From: an uncultured Prevotellaceae bacterium
GTDB lineage: Bacteria; Bacteroidota; Bacteroidia; Bacteroidales; Muribaculaceae
Direction of reading: 5' to 3'
DNA: 64,000 nt
NCBI GenBank assembly: GCA_900319525.1
Contig: ONOU01000022.1
Coordinates: 1-64,000 of the forward strand
The notes beneath the pieces were generated by a model. That model was not told where the DNA came from. It saw nothing but the letters and a program-made list of their open reading frames with translations, and did no database searches. Shown here piece after piece: positions 1 through 8,970 of this stretch. The translations under genes and the position numbers were made by a program. How positions within the stretch are numbered: the first letter of the stretch is position 1; each line of letters begins with the position of its first letter.

Positions 1-29
1 ACCCCTGCAATAGCCAAGACACATCACCA

Positions 30-89
30 AGCCCCGCTAGGGGCGGCAGGAAATCATTGATATACAAACCTGTCGCCCCTAGCGGGGCT
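30..89. repeat. 21-bp inverted repeat, GC-rich hairpin
   Basis: Arms 30-50 and 69-89 are complementary over 21 bases with one mismatch, around the core CCCCGCTAGGGGCG, and are separated by an 18-base AT-rich loop. No T-run follows on either strand, so it is not a standard terminator. It may be an intergenic repeat of the REP/BIME kind. Confidence 0.6.
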
Positions 90-305
90 AATGAATAACT
101 GAAATCTCATTGACAGGGGTTGCGCTACGCTTCACCCCTGCCTATACCCTGACCTGCCCTAACGGGCTTCAGAGGCAGCGACGGTGGCTACAGCAGGCTA
201 CGGGTAAGCCATTTATCCAGAAACCACATTCAACGTGTTGTCAATCTGTCTATCGAAACACCTCTCTTGATTTTCCCCGGACAGCTATGATAAAAATTTA
301 GCGGC

Positions 306-325
306 TTAGCGCGCTAGCGCGCTAA
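306..325. repeat. Perfect 20-bp palindrome
   Basis: Positions 306-325 are a perfect palindrome built from the core AGCGCGCTAGCGCGCT flanked by TTA/TAA. It lies just beyond the terminator of the leftward gene. Related TTAGCGCC fragments occur near 4616 and 21068, so it may belong to a dispersed family. Confidence 0.6.
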
Positions 326-360
326 AAAAGGCAGGCGCCCGATTAGAGGGACGCCTGCCA
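324..360 (-). terminator. Rho-independent terminator of the first dockerin gene
   Basis: Arms 330-337 (GGCAGGCG) and 352-359 (CGCCTGCC) pair, and the leftward strand continues into six T residues (324-329). It sits 34 bases past the stop codon at 394. Confidence 0.75.
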
Positions 361-393
361 CTTGTGTCAATCAGTAATCTCTAGATAGGAGAA

Positions 394-1627
394 TTACTCA
401 GCGGGCCATACGCCAGTCAACAGGAAGTCGATGAGCGTGGTCACGTCACCGATAGTGATCTCACCGTCAGCGTCAGCGTCAGAATTGTCGCTGCTGAAGC
501 CATCAGCGTCATCAAAGTTCCGGGGATTACGAACTGGCCACCATTGATCCAGGACAGCTTATTATTGTTGTAGCCGTAGAACAGGTGATAGCCATTGCTC
601 GGAGCAGTGTAGTCCCAAGTGATCTGGGTGGGAGTAGCATCACCGGTGAAGCCCCACAGGAGCTCGTCGATGTAGCCGTCCTCGGTAGTGGTGTAGCCAC
701 CAATACCGTAGCACATTCCCAGACCGCCCTCAATCCAGGTGTCATCGATATCCCAGATGGGATTCGACAGATAGGTCATCGAGTCGGTCGGGTCAAAGGT
801 TGAGCACTCATAGTGAGCCTTGCCGTCCTCGGTAAGGGTCATTACAGCACTGGGCACACCATAGTCCCACAGGTTGCCCACGTACAGGGTGTCGTTGCTC
901 TGGAACATATAAACGTTGCTTGAAGTTGCTACATTATCTCTCTCACGAGTGTACTCCAGAACACCATTAGCGGCCAAAATCTCGGTGCCAACAAACATCT
1001 TGGCAACGATGGTGGTATCACGGCTCTTCAAACGACCGTTCACATAGTTCCTCAACTCCTGCTCGTAGTAGTAAACATAGTTGTCGTCAACCCTTGCAGT
1101 CGGTCTGGCTGCCATCATTCCAGTAAGCCTCCGAAACCAGCATCGAATAGGTCACCGTGTCGGTGCGGTTGCGGGCGGTGCCGATGGTCGAGTCATTGCG
1201 CAGCAAGATACCCCACGACAGGGCTACCTCGCCAGTGGCATAGTCAATGTCCAAAGGCAGATAGTAGGTGCTACCATCCTCATCCCAGTAGAAACCGGCA
1301 AAGTACAGGCCATCGCTTGCATCGGGATACCAAAAAGCGCCAGAGCCAGCATAGAACGGATCGGCAGCAACATTATCCTCACCACTGGTTAAATCATAGG
1401 CATACAGGAAGCATACATAGGGATTGGCAATGATTTCCTCGTTGCTCAGGTGGCGGGGGGCACGCTTGTTCACCAGATTGGTGGCGTGGTTCATCTGAAC
1501 GTTCTTCTTGGCAGCCTCCATGAAGTTCTTGCTAGTTGACCGTCTTCAGGTCGGCCTTGTTCACTTGAGGTGCAGCCATGGCGGTCAAGCCAGCGCAAAC
1601 AAACAACAGTGCTAAAAATTTTTTCAT
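394..1627 (-). pseudogene. Secreted dockerin protein, copy 1 (frame broken three times)
   Basis: The leftward reading starts at ATG 1627 with a signal peptide (MKKFLALLFVCAGLTAMAA) and would end with a dockerin-like repeat finishing ...TGVWPAE at 394. The frame breaks at about 1535 (a TAG after KTVN), at about 1090 (after TDCKG) and at about 519 inside the dockerin. The two long pieces (1521-1087 and about 1090-520) encode a tyrosine- and aspartate-rich domain I do not recognise, with stretches such as FWYPDASDGLYFAGFYW. The second dockerin half (DADADGEITIGDVTTLIDFL) survives, but the first half is deleted. Each break abuts a block of exactly 99 bp identical to copy 2, so the breaks may be assembly errors rather than real mutations. 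If intact, it would be a roughly 400-residue exported protein of unknown role. Confidence 0.7.
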
Positions 1628-1671
1628 AAATGTTTAAATAATTAAGTTAATAATAAAATATAAATAAATTT

Positions 1672-1730
1672 TTGGTTATCAATTGGTTAAATCAATTGGT
1701 TATGACCAATGGTTATGATATATTGGTTAT
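1672..1730. repeat. Five phased TGGTTA repeats in the leader of copy 1
   Basis: TGGTTA occurs at 1673, 1684, 1697, 1710 and 1724, at spacings of 11, 13, 13 and 14 bp, mostly in an ATTGGTTA context. On the transcribed strand they read TAACCA and lie just downstream of the inferred transcription start, between the promoter (1737-1744) and the start codon (1627). The paralogue's leader lacks them. They could be an operator array or an RNA-binding site. Confidence 0.6.
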
Positions 1731-1736
1731 TCAGGG

Positions 1737-1744
1737 CAAAGTTA
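1737..1744 (-). promoter_or_regulatory. TAACTTTG -7 box for copy 1
   Basis: The leftward strand reads TAACTTTGCC, matching the Bacteroidetes TAnnTTTG element. It is about 110 bases upstream of ATG 1627. Confidence 0.55.
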
Positions 1745-1844
1745 ATCTATTTTTTCACAATATTTCTTCATTTATAATAAAAAAATGAATTTCCCTCCGA
1801 TGAACTACCAATTCTGATAGCCCAAGAACTTGCCTCTTGACCTT

Positions 1845-1885
1845 AAAAATTCAGGCCCCCAAATGCTGGGAGCCTGAGATTTTTC
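1845..1885 (-). terminator. Terminator of dockerin copy 2
   Basis: On the leftward strand CAGGCTCCC pairs with GGGGGCCTG around a 7-base loop (1852-1877), followed by a T-run. It lies about 30 bases past the stop at 1909. Confidence 0.7.
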
Positions 1886-1908
1886 AATCAATATGTGTAA
1901 GTAAGATC

Positions 1909-3155
1909 TTACTCAGCGGGCCATACACCGGTCAGCAGGAAGTCGATGAGCGTGGTCACGTCACCGATAGTGATCTCACCGTCAGCGTCAGCGTCAGAAT
2001 TGTCGCTGCTGAAGCCATCAGCGTCATCAAAGTTTCACCGATGGTCACTTCACCGTCGTTGTCAACATCACCACGAACGTAGGCGGGACCGGGGATTACA
2101 AACTGGCCACCGTTGATCCAGTACAACCTGTTGTTCAAGTAGCCATACAGGAAGTGCTCACCGTTGCTGGGCATGGTGTAGTCCCAAGTGATCTCGGTGG
2201 GGGTTGCAACACCTTCAAGACCCCAAGTGTAGTCGATGATATAGCCTTCCTCGTTCAGCTCATAGCTGCCGATGGGATAGAAGAAGCCCAGACCACCAGA
2301 GATCAGGCTGTCGTCAACGTCCCAGATGGGATTCGACAGATAGGTAACAGAGTCAACCTCGTCAAACTCAGCACAAGGATAGGTCATCTTGCCATCGGCA
2401 GTGAGTACCATCTGGGCATTGGGCATGCCAAAGTCCCACAGGTTACCCACGTACAGTGTGTCATTGTTCTGGAACATGTAAACGTTGCTGGTATTAGCGC
2501 TACCGTCTTTCTCCAGCGTGTAATCCAGCGCGCCATTAGCGGCCAGGATCTCGGTGCCTACAAACATCTTGGCAACGATGGTGGTATCACGGCTCTTCAA
2601 ACGACCGTTCACATAGTTCCTCAACTCCTGCTCGTAGTAGTAAACATAGTTGTCGTCACTCATAGAGCGTACCCTTGCAGTCGGTCTGAGAGCCGTCGTT
2701 CCAGTAGGCCTCAGAAACGAGCATTGAATAGGTCACCGTGTCTTGGCGGTTGCGGGCGCTACCAATAACTGAGTCATTGCGCAGCAAGATACCCCACGAC
2801 AGGGCTACCTCGCCAGTGGCATAGTCAATGTCCAAAGGCAGATAGTAGGTGTTACCTTTATCATCCCAGTAGAAACCGGCAAAGTACAGACCATCGCTTG
2901 CATCGGGATACCAATATGCGCCAGAGCCGGCATAGAACGGATCGGCAGGAACATTATCCTCACCACTGGTTAAATCATAGGCATACAGGAAGCATACATA
3001 GGGATTGGCAATGATCTCCTCGTTGCTCAGGTGGCGGGGGGCACGCTTGTTCACCAGATTGGTGGCGTGGTTCATCTGAACGTTCTTCTTGGCAGCCTCC
3101 ATGAAGTTCTTGCTAAGCCAGTGCATACAAACAAAAGTGCTAAAAATTTTTTCAT
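1909..3155 (-). pseudogene. Secreted dockerin protein, copy 2 (frame broken three times)
   Basis: This is a tandem paralogue of the gene at 394-1627. It starts at ATG 3155 with the signal-peptide start MKKFLALLFVC, then loses frame at about 3116, where the rest of the signal region is missing. The frame shifts again at about 2658, where GAGTGACGA gives a stop in one frame and ATGAGTGAC in the next, and at 2035 inside the dockerin. It keeps more of the dockerin than copy 1 (GDVDNDGEVTIG before the break). Protein identity to copy 1 is high, with diverged islands between identical 99-bp blocks. The ATGA-type overlap at 2656-2663 could look like translational coupling, but the reading resumes the same domain, so a frameshift is more likely. 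Function unknown. Confidence 0.7.
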
Positions 3156-3293
3156 AAATCTGTGATTTAAGAATTAGTTAATAATTAATTTAATGAATAA
3201 AACAATATCATATTTTTAATCTCATTCCATCAATTGGCTCTTGTGTAAATATCAACCAAGGTGATGTTCAAACATGAGCAATATATAATGCTG

Positions 3294-3301
3294 CAAATAT
3301 A
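3294..3301 (-). promoter_or_regulatory. TATATTTG -7 box for copy 2
   Basis: The leftward strand reads TATATTTGCAG about 140 bases before ATG 3155. The leader between them is AT-rich and lacks the TGGTTA array of copy 1. Confidence 0.45.
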
Positions 3302-3412
3302 TACTGATTATTCCTAATACGCAACTTTTTTCTTGAAAAATTGCGAATTTAATTACGTTTTAATTCTTAAATCACATTTTTATATCTAATAATCAGTTAA
3401 GGGTCTAGACAG

Positions 3413-3964
3413 TCAGCCTAATAGCATGCCGGCAGCGACCTGGGCAGCGACCTCATGGCCCATGCTCTGCTCGACAATCGCCAGAGCGAACCTGGAAGCA
3501 GCGGCAGGTCCATTACCCGTCAACACATGTCCATCGACAGCCACCGATCCCGTGGTCCATTTCACGCCCTCGATATCCTGCTCCATGCCTGGATAGCACA
3601 CAGCCTCACGTCCTTGCAGGATGCCCAGTGGAGCCAGCACCACTGCCGGCGAAGCGCAGATTGCAGCAATCTTGCCGCCACGCTCGTCACGTGCCACCAG
3701 CACGTCACATAGTGGCTCGCATGCGGCCAGATTGGGCGCGCCGGGGATGCCGCCGGGCAGCACGAGCCACTCGGCATCGTCCAGTTGCTCCACATCAAGC
3801 ATGCCATCGGCAAGTACCTTCACACCATGCGCCCCGGTCACCTCAAGACCCGGGTTCATCGACACCGTCATCACGGGCATTGCCGCACGTCGCATCACAT
3901 CCACACACGTCAGGGCCTCAACCTCCTCAAAGCCGTCGGCCAGGAAAATGTAACTCGTCTTCAT
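3413..3964 (-). CDS. DJ-1/PfpI family protein
   Basis: A 183-residue protein of the DJ-1/ThiJ/YajL class, the usual length for the family. The nucleophile-elbow cysteine is Cys103 in AAICASPAVVLA, preceded by the conserved acidic GFEEVEA motif at 11-17 and a GGIPGAPNL loop at 71-79. Relatives are cytosolic and have been described as protein deglycases, chaperones or oxidative-stress proteins; the exact activity is disputed and cannot be read from sequence. It is transcribed alone, leftward, and is separated from the broken dockerin genes by about 260 AT-rich bases. ATG 3964 is the only sensible start because the family core begins at residue 4. Confidence 0.88.
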   Translation of the reverse strand: MKTSYIFLADGFEEVEALTCVDVMRRAAMPVMTVSMNPGLEVTGAHGVKVLADGMLDVEQLDDAEWLVLPGGIPGAPNLAACEPLCDVLVARDERGGKIAAICASPAVVLAPLGILQGREAVCYPGMEQDIEGVKWTTGSVAVDGHVLTGNGPAAASRFALAIVEQSMGHEVAAQVAAGMLLG

Positions 3965-4200
3965 TTCTCTTTCCTTTTTTAAATTATATATATTTCTAGA
4001 AAAATTTCACAAGATATCGACAAGGGGGCAACTTTTGAACAAATGTTTGGTTTAGACAGCTACCCTCGCTTGTTGTCGTGTCACGGCAGTAAAATTACTG
4101 CTTTTAGCCCAAAAAACGGCCCAGAAGGGGCCTTTTTTGAAAAAAACGCTTTTTTTTGAAAAAAAAGTGCGATTTTTTTTGGTAGTTCCAAAAAAGGCAG

Positions 4201-4208
4201 TACCTTTG
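4201..4208 (+). promoter_or_regulatory. TACCTTTG promoter of tRNA-Val
   Basis: TACCTTTG follows a TTTG (-33 type) at 4178-4181 with a 19-base gap, matching the Bacteroidetes promoter layout. The tRNA starts 22 bases later. Upstream (4135-4180) is a run of T- and A-tracts that may be bent DNA. Confidence 0.65.
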
Positions 4209-4229
4209 CATCGCTTTTGAGAACAACAC

Positions 4230-4304
4230 GGGCAGTTAGCGCAGTTGGTTCAGAGCATCTGCCTTACAAGCAGAGGGTCGGGGGTTCGAATCCCTCACTG
4301 CCCA
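4230..4304 (+). tRNA. tRNA-Val (anticodon TAC)
   Basis: A 75-base cloverleaf: acceptor GGGCAGT pairs with ACTGCCC (4297-4303), the anticodon loop CTTACAA gives anticodon UAC, and the T arm contains GGTTCGAATCC. CCA is not encoded. An identical copy lies at 22755-22829 on the other strand. Confidence 0.95.
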
Positions 4305-4313
4305 CCCGATGAG

Positions 4314-4346
4314 AATCCCGCACCATCATGGTGTGGGATTTTTCTT
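4314..4346 (+). terminator. Terminator after tRNA-Val
   Basis: AATCCCGCACC (4314-4324) pairs with GGTGTGGGATT (4330-4340), one G-U pair, followed by TTTTCTTT. Confidence 0.8.
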
Positions 4347-4765
4347 TATTTTGCGCCACAACACAAGCCGCATCGGGGCTCGTTGCGCGAGCAGTCCAGG
4401 GTCTAGGGGCTAGAGTGCATCTGCGTTCTTATCTGTCGGCAGATTTTATGGACTACAAGTAGGGGCATCCGCGTTCTTGGTATCAAGCAAAGTCACAAAG
4501 TCATTTATTATCAACGCCTTAAGATAATTGATGGAGATAATTTTAATTTATGGATAATCGTTGATGCCCACCCCAAGAGAATAACGAAAACCACTTTAAA
4601 TCAGCGGCTTATCGCCTTAGCGCCCTTGCGTGAGGTCTGATTGGCTGAACAGTTACTCTACATTATTAATAAGTTAATAAACCTTATAGATACAGGTTGG
4701 AGGGTGTGCAATTGCGGGATTTTTTGTAATTTTGCAAGTTAAATACGCAGATTTTTACGAGAAGT
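4347..4765. other. Intergenic stretch before parE, no gene seen
   Basis: No gene is visible. It contains a CTAGGGTCTAGGGGCTAGAG-like piece near 4398, a TTAGCGCCCTTGCGTGAGG fragment near 4616 that resembles one at 21068, and the parE promoter at its right end. Confidence 0.5.
4727..4734 (+). promoter_or_regulatory. TAATTTTG promoter of parE operon
   Basis: TAATTTTGCAAG matches TAnnTTTG and lies 31 bases before the parE start codon at 4766. Confidence 0.6.
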
Positions 4766-6751
4766 ATGTCACAAGACAAACATAATCAGCTAGAAGATTC
4801 CGCCATGGACGCAGGACAGCAGACCGGCGCCAGCGACTTTGGTGGCTATGAGAAGTTGATCACACTCACGCCGCGCGAGCACATCCGCCAGCGCCCCGGT
4901 ATGTACATCGGCAAGCTGGGCGACGGTTCGCAGGACGATGACGGTATCTACGTCCTCATCAAGGAGGTCATCGACAACAGTATCGACGAGTTCAATACCG
5001 GCTATGCCAAGCCCAACATCGACATCGATGTGGTGGATGGCATGGTCACCATCCGCGACTATGGCCGCGGCATCCCGCTGGACCAAGTCAAGGACGCCTC
5101 CAGCAAGATGAACACCGGCGCCAAGTATGACACGCAGACCTACAAGCGCTCGGTGGGCCTGAACGGTGTGGGCATTAAGGCGGTGAATGCCCTGTCCACC
5201 GAGTTCTACATCCGCAGCGTGCGTGACGGGCAGTGCTCATCGGTGCTCTACAACGAGGGTCTGGTCAAGCAGGAGAGCGGCATCATCGCTGCAGGCGATG
5301 GCGAGGAGAACGGCACGCTCGTGCGCTTCAAACCCGATGCGGGCATATTCAAGAACTACGAGTTCCGCGATGAGACCATCGAGGCGATGATCAAGAATTA
5401 CTCCTACCTGAACACAGGCCTCACCCTCACGCTCAACGGCAAGAAATACCATTCACGCAACGGCCTGAGTGACCTGGTCAAGGACAAGATGACCAACGAC
5501 CCGCTGTATCCCCTGATGCACTTCACGGGCGACGACATCGAGGTGGTCATCACCCATGCCGCACAGCTGGGCGAGGAGTTCTACTCGTTTGTCAATGGTC
5601 AGCACACGACCCAGGGCGGCACTCACCAGAGCGCCTTCCGCGAGGCGTTGTCGAGGACGATTAAGGAGTTCTACGGCAAGAACTTTGAGTACAGCGACAT
5701 CCGCAACGGCATTGTTGCGGCCATCAGCATCAAGGTCGAGGAGCCCGTGTTTGAGTCGCAGACCAAGATCAAGCTGGGCAGCAGCATCATGTGGAAAGAC
5801 GGTCCCACGATCTACAAGTACATCAACGACTTCATCAAGAAGGAACTGGACGACTACCTGCACAAGGCGCCAGAGACCGCCGAGGTGCTGTTGAAGAAAA
5901 TCCAGGACAACGAGCGCGAGCGCAAGGCCATCGCCGGCGTGAGCAAGCAGGTGCGTGAGAACGTCAAGAAGGCAGCACTGCACAACGACAAGCTGCGCGA
6001 CTGCCGCGTCCACTTTAACGACACCCGAGCCCCCAAGGACAACGACCGCCGCGGCGACAGCTCGATCTTCATCACCGAGGGTCTGAGCGCTAGCGGCTCC
6101 ATCACCAAGATACGCGACGTGGAGACCCAAGCCGTGTTCTCGCTGCGTGGTAAACCGTTGAACACCTTTGGCCTGGATCCCAAGAAGGTCATCACTAACG
6201 TTGAGTTTGCCCTGCTGCAGTCGGCCTTGAACATCGAGGACGGCATCGACGGCCTGCGCTACAACAAGGTCATCATCGCCACTGATGCCGATGTCGATGG
6301 CATGCACATCAGGCTGCTGCTGCTGACCTACTTCCTGCAGTTCTGCCCCGAGCTCATCAAGACGGGGCACCTGTATATCCTGCAGACGCCGCTCTTCAGG
6401 GTACTCAACAAGAAGGAGGCCAAGCGCAAGAACCGCTCTACCAAGCGCGAGGCCAAGCAGCAGAAGGTTGAGACCTATTACTGCTATAGCGACGAGGAAC
6501 GACTGGCCGCCCTCAACAAGCTGGGTGATGCTGCCGAGATCACACGATTCAAGGGTCTGGGAGAAATTTCGCCTGACGAGTTCAAGGACTTCATCGGTCC
6601 CGACATGCGGCTCGACCGCGTGAAACTGAGCAAAGAGGACTCGGTGAAGCAGATGCTCGCCTTCTTCATGGGCAAGAACACCATGGAGCGCCAGAACTTT
6701 ATTATTGACAATCTAGTGAACGAGGACGATGAAGACATCACAGTGCATTGA
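4766..6751 (+). CDS. parE: DNA topoisomerase IV subunit B (type IIA, ParE)
   Basis: A 661-residue GyrB/ParE-type ATPase subunit that powers chromosome decatenation with ParC. The GHKL ATPase domain shows EVIDNSIDE and RDYGRGIP near residues 72-112, then the transducer domain. The TOPRIM domain has Glu438 in ITEGLSASG and the metal-binding DADVDG at about 512, followed by [13 protein letters not shown]. It lacks the GyrB-type insertion and is of Bacteroidetes ParE length. The usual EGDS reads EGLS here (Leu440). Its last 23 bases overlap coaD in another frame. No parC is seen in the window. An internal ATG at 4805 exists, but the promoter spacing favours 4766. Confidence 0.92.
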   Translation: MSQDKHNQLEDSAMDAGQQTGASDFGGYEKLITLTPREHIRQRPGMYIGKLGDGSQDDDGIYVLIKEVIDNSIDEFNTGYAKPNIDIDVVDGMVTIRDYGRGIPLDQVKDASSKMNTGAKYDTQTYKRSVGLNGVGIKAVNALSTEFYIRSVRDGQCSSVLYNEGLVKQESGIIAAGDGEENGTLVRFKPDAGIFKNYEFRDETIEAMIKNYSYLNTGLTLTLNGKKYHSRNGLSDLVKDKMTNDPLYPLMHFTGDDIEVVITHAAQLGEEFYSFVNGQHTTQGGTHQSAFREALSRTIKEFYGKNFEYSDIRNGIVAAISIKVEEPVFESQTKIKLGSSIMWKDGPTIYKYINDFIKKELDDYLHKAPETAEVLLKKIQDNERERKAIAGVSKQVRENVKKAALHNDKLRDCRVHFNDTRAPKDNDRRGDSSIFITEGLSASGSITKIRDVETQAVFSLRGKPLNTFGLDPKKVITNVEFALLQSALNIEDGIDGLRYNKVIIATDADVDGMHIRLLLLTYFLQFCPELIKTGHLYILQTPLFRVLNKKEAKRKNRSTKREAKQQKVETYYCYSDEERLAALNKLGDAAEITRFKGLGEISPDEFKDFIGPDMRLDRVKLSKEDSVKQMLAFFMGKNTMERQNFIIDNLVNEDDEDITVH

Positions 6752-7232
6752 TTGCAAGAGCAAACGCATAGCCCTGTTTCCCGGGTCTTTTGATCCCTTT
6801 ACCCGTGGACACGAGTCCATCGTGAGGCGTGCGTTGCCATTGTTTGACAAATTCATTATTGCCATTGGCGTGAATGCCGACAAGCGGTCGTTCATGACCA
6901 TGGAGCAGCGCAAGGCGTGGATCGAGAGCATCTTCAAGAACGACGAGCAGGTGCAGGTCATTGCCTATACCGGCCTGACTGTGGACATCGCCCGCGAGGT
7001 GGGCGCACAGTTCATCGTGCGCGGCGTGCGCCTGATCCAGGACTTCGAGAACGAGAAGCACCTGGCCGAGGTCAACCGTGACCTGACCGGCATCGAGACC
7101 ATCCTGCTCTACACCCTACCAGAGTACAGCCACATCAGCAGCAGCATCGTGCGCGAGCTGGTGCACTACGGGCAGGACGTGGCTCCCTATCTGCCCGAGG
7201 GTGCCGACTTCAGTCAACTGCCCAATAAATAG
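6729..7232 (+). CDS. coaD: Phosphopantetheine adenylyltransferase
   Basis: A 167-residue enzyme that transfers AMP from ATP to 4'-phosphopantetheine, the penultimate step of coenzyme A synthesis. It has the nucleotidyltransferase signature [11 protein letters not shown] (18-28, T/HxGH type), the RGVR segment and the C-terminal [10 protein letters not shown] motif. It starts inside the end of parE (overlap 6729-6751), which suggests translational coupling. A later ATG (6895) would remove the active site, so 6729 is taken. The N-terminal [11 protein letters not shown] before the core is slightly longer than usual. Confidence 0.93.
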   Translation: MKTSQCIDCKSKRIALFPGSFDPFTRGHESIVRRALPLFDKFIIAIGVNADKRSFMTMEQRKAWIESIFKNDEQVQVIAYTGLTVDIAREVGAQFIVRGVRLIQDFENEKHLAEVNRDLTGIETILLYTLPEYSHISSSIVRELVHYGQDVAPYLPEGADFSQLPNK

Positions 7233-7288
7233 GTTAGAGCTTAGGGGTTTAGTTAGTAATTTACACACAAGAAACAGAATAAACCTAG

Positions 7289-8938
7289 ATGAAGAAGATA
7301 TTATTTGCCGTCACGATGGGATTGGCACTGTCACTTACCACTACGGCACAGCGTTCCATGCCTCAGGCGATGCAGAAGCTGTTGAATGCCGAGTATGCCA
7401 TCTCCAGCCTGTATGTGGACACGGTCAATGAGGACAAACTCGTGGAGGATGCCATTAAGGGCATGCTGGAGAATCTGGATCCCCATTCATCATATACCGA
7501 CGCCAAGGAGACCAAGGAGCTGGAAGAGCCGCTGCAAGGTGAATTTAGCGGTGTGGGCATCCAGTTCAACATGAACAAGGACACGCTCTATGTCATCCAG
7601 ACGGTGCCTGGCGGACCCAGTGAACGCGTGGGCGTGCTGGCGGGCGACCGCATCATCTACGTCAACGACACCGTCATTGCAGGCGTGAAGATGAAAAACA
7701 GCGATATCCAGAAACGCCTGCGCGGCAAGAAAGGCACCAACGTCACCATCAAGGTAAAACGCCCCGGCGTGAAAGACCTGATCACCTTCCGCATCACGCG
7801 TGACAACATCCCCCTGCACAGCATCGACGCGCAGTACATGCTCGATGAGCGCACGGGATACCTGCGCATCTCGCGTTTTGGCGCCAAGACGCACGAGGAG
7901 ATGATGGACGCCCTCAAGGAACTCAAGAAGCAAGGCATGACGCAGCTCATCATGGACCTGAACGACAACGGCGGCGGCTACCTGAATGCCGCCATCGACA
8001 TGTGCAACGAGTTCCTGGACCGTGGCCAACTCATGGTCTATACCGAGGGTGAGAATTCACCCCGTAACGAGGCCAACGCCAATGGTTGGGGTGAGCACAA
8101 GGACCTGCACATGGTGGTCATGGTCAACCAGTATTCGGCCTCGGCAGCCGAGATCTTTGCCGGAGCCATGCAGGACTGGGACCGTGCCGTGATCGTGGGA
8201 CGCCGCACCTTTGGCAAGGGTCTGGTGCAACGGCCGTTCAAGTTTGAAGACGGCTCAATGATGCGCCTTACTGTGGCCCGCTACTATACACCCAGTGGCC
8301 GCTGCATCCAGAAGCCCTATAACCGTGGCGACAAGAAGGCCTACGAGAAAGAATTGCTTGACCGTGCCAACGAGGGAGAGTTCTACTGTCTGGACAGCAT
8401 CCAGATCAATGATACCGTTCGCTACACCACACGGTTGAATCACCGCACCATCTACGGTGGCGGCGGCGTGATGCCCGACGTGTTTGTTCCCGTTGACACC
8501 AGCGAATACTCCACCTACTACCGCGACCTGACGGCCAAGGGCATCATCAACCAGTATGCCATCAAGTATGTGGACAAGAACCGCAAGGCCATAGCCAAGC
8601 AGTTCAAGACGGTGAAGGACTTTGACCGCGGCTTCACGGTGAGCGATGAGATGATGAAGGACTTCATCGCCATGGGCGAGAACGACAGCATCAAGTATGA
8701 CGAGGAGAAATACCGCACCAGCGAGCGGTTGCTCAAGGATATCATCAAGGGACTGATCGCGCGTGACACCTATGGCGACCAGAGTGCTTACAGCGTCATC
8801 ATCAACCATCGCAACCACGACCTGCAAGCCGCCTACGAGGTGCTCAACGACCGCGAGCGCTATGACCGCCTGTTGCGCGAGGGCAATCCCGAATATGAGC
8901 GCCTGATCAAGCACGATACCACTGCAAAAAAAGATTAA
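7289..8938 (+). CDS. S41 family C-terminal processing protease
   Basis: A 549-residue exported CtpA/Prc-type serine protease. It has a signal peptide (residues 1-20, cleavage near TTAQR), a PDZ domain around 85-165 (GVGIQFNMNKDTLYVIQ, GDRI) and the S41 catalytic core. Ser285 in QYSASAAEIFAG and Lys310 in RTFGKGLVQ form the Ser-Lys dyad at the usual spacing of 25. These enzymes trim or degrade envelope proteins in the periplasm. It follows coaD by 56 bases and is probably in the same transcription unit. The C-terminal helical region ends with a charged DTTAKKD tail. Confidence 0.9.
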   Translation: MKKILFAVTMGLALSLTTTAQRSMPQAMQKLLNAEYAISSLYVDTVNEDKLVEDAIKGMLENLDPHSSYTDAKETKELEEPLQGEFSGVGIQFNMNKDTLYVIQTVPGGPSERVGVLAGDRIIYVNDTVIAGVKMKNSDIQKRLRGKKGTNVTIKVKRPGVKDLITFRITRDNIPLHSIDAQYMLDERTGYLRISRFGAKTHEEMMDALKELKKQGMTQLIMDLNDNGGGYLNAAIDMCNEFLDRGQLMVYTEGENSPRNEANANGWGEHKDLHMVVMVNQYSASAAEIFAGAMQDWDRAVIVGRRTFGKGLVQRPFKFEDGSMMRLTVARYYTPSGRCIQKPYNRGDKKAYEKELLDRANEGEFYCLDSIQINDTVRYTTRLNHRTIYGGGGVMPDVFVPVDTSEYSTYYRDLTAKGIINQYAIKYVDKNRKAIAKQFKTVKDFDRGFTVSDEMMKDFIAMGENDSIKYDEEKYRTSERLLKDIIKGLIARDTYGDQSAYSVIINHRNHDLQAAYEVLNDRERYDRLLREGNPEYERLIKHDTTAKKD

Positions 8939-8970
8939 TTCCGTCATTTATCCGATAGACACATCATCAG

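Larger units (their letters stand above)
1..393. other. Gene-free, repeat-rich left end
   Basis: No convincing gene is visible here. The stretch holds a long inverted repeat (30-89), a degenerate block in which ACCCCTGC recurs near 1 and 135, a short GCCCTAACGGGC hairpin near 152, a 20-bp palindrome (306-325) and the terminator of the leftward gene that follows. The 63-codon open frame at 110-301 reads through these repeats and has no recognisable protein features. Confidence 0.6.

Noticed and set aside
110..301. 63-codon frame at the left end
   Set aside because: It runs through repeat-like sequence with no recognisable protein or promoter.
2656..2663. ATGAGTGA overlap read as translational coupling of two genes
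   Set aside because: Both sides continue one protein and copy 1 is broken at the same point, so it is a frameshift or assembly break.
5453..6370. 305-codon leftward frame inside parE
   Set aside because: It is a shadow of the high-GC parE gene with no motifs; parE has all expected domains.
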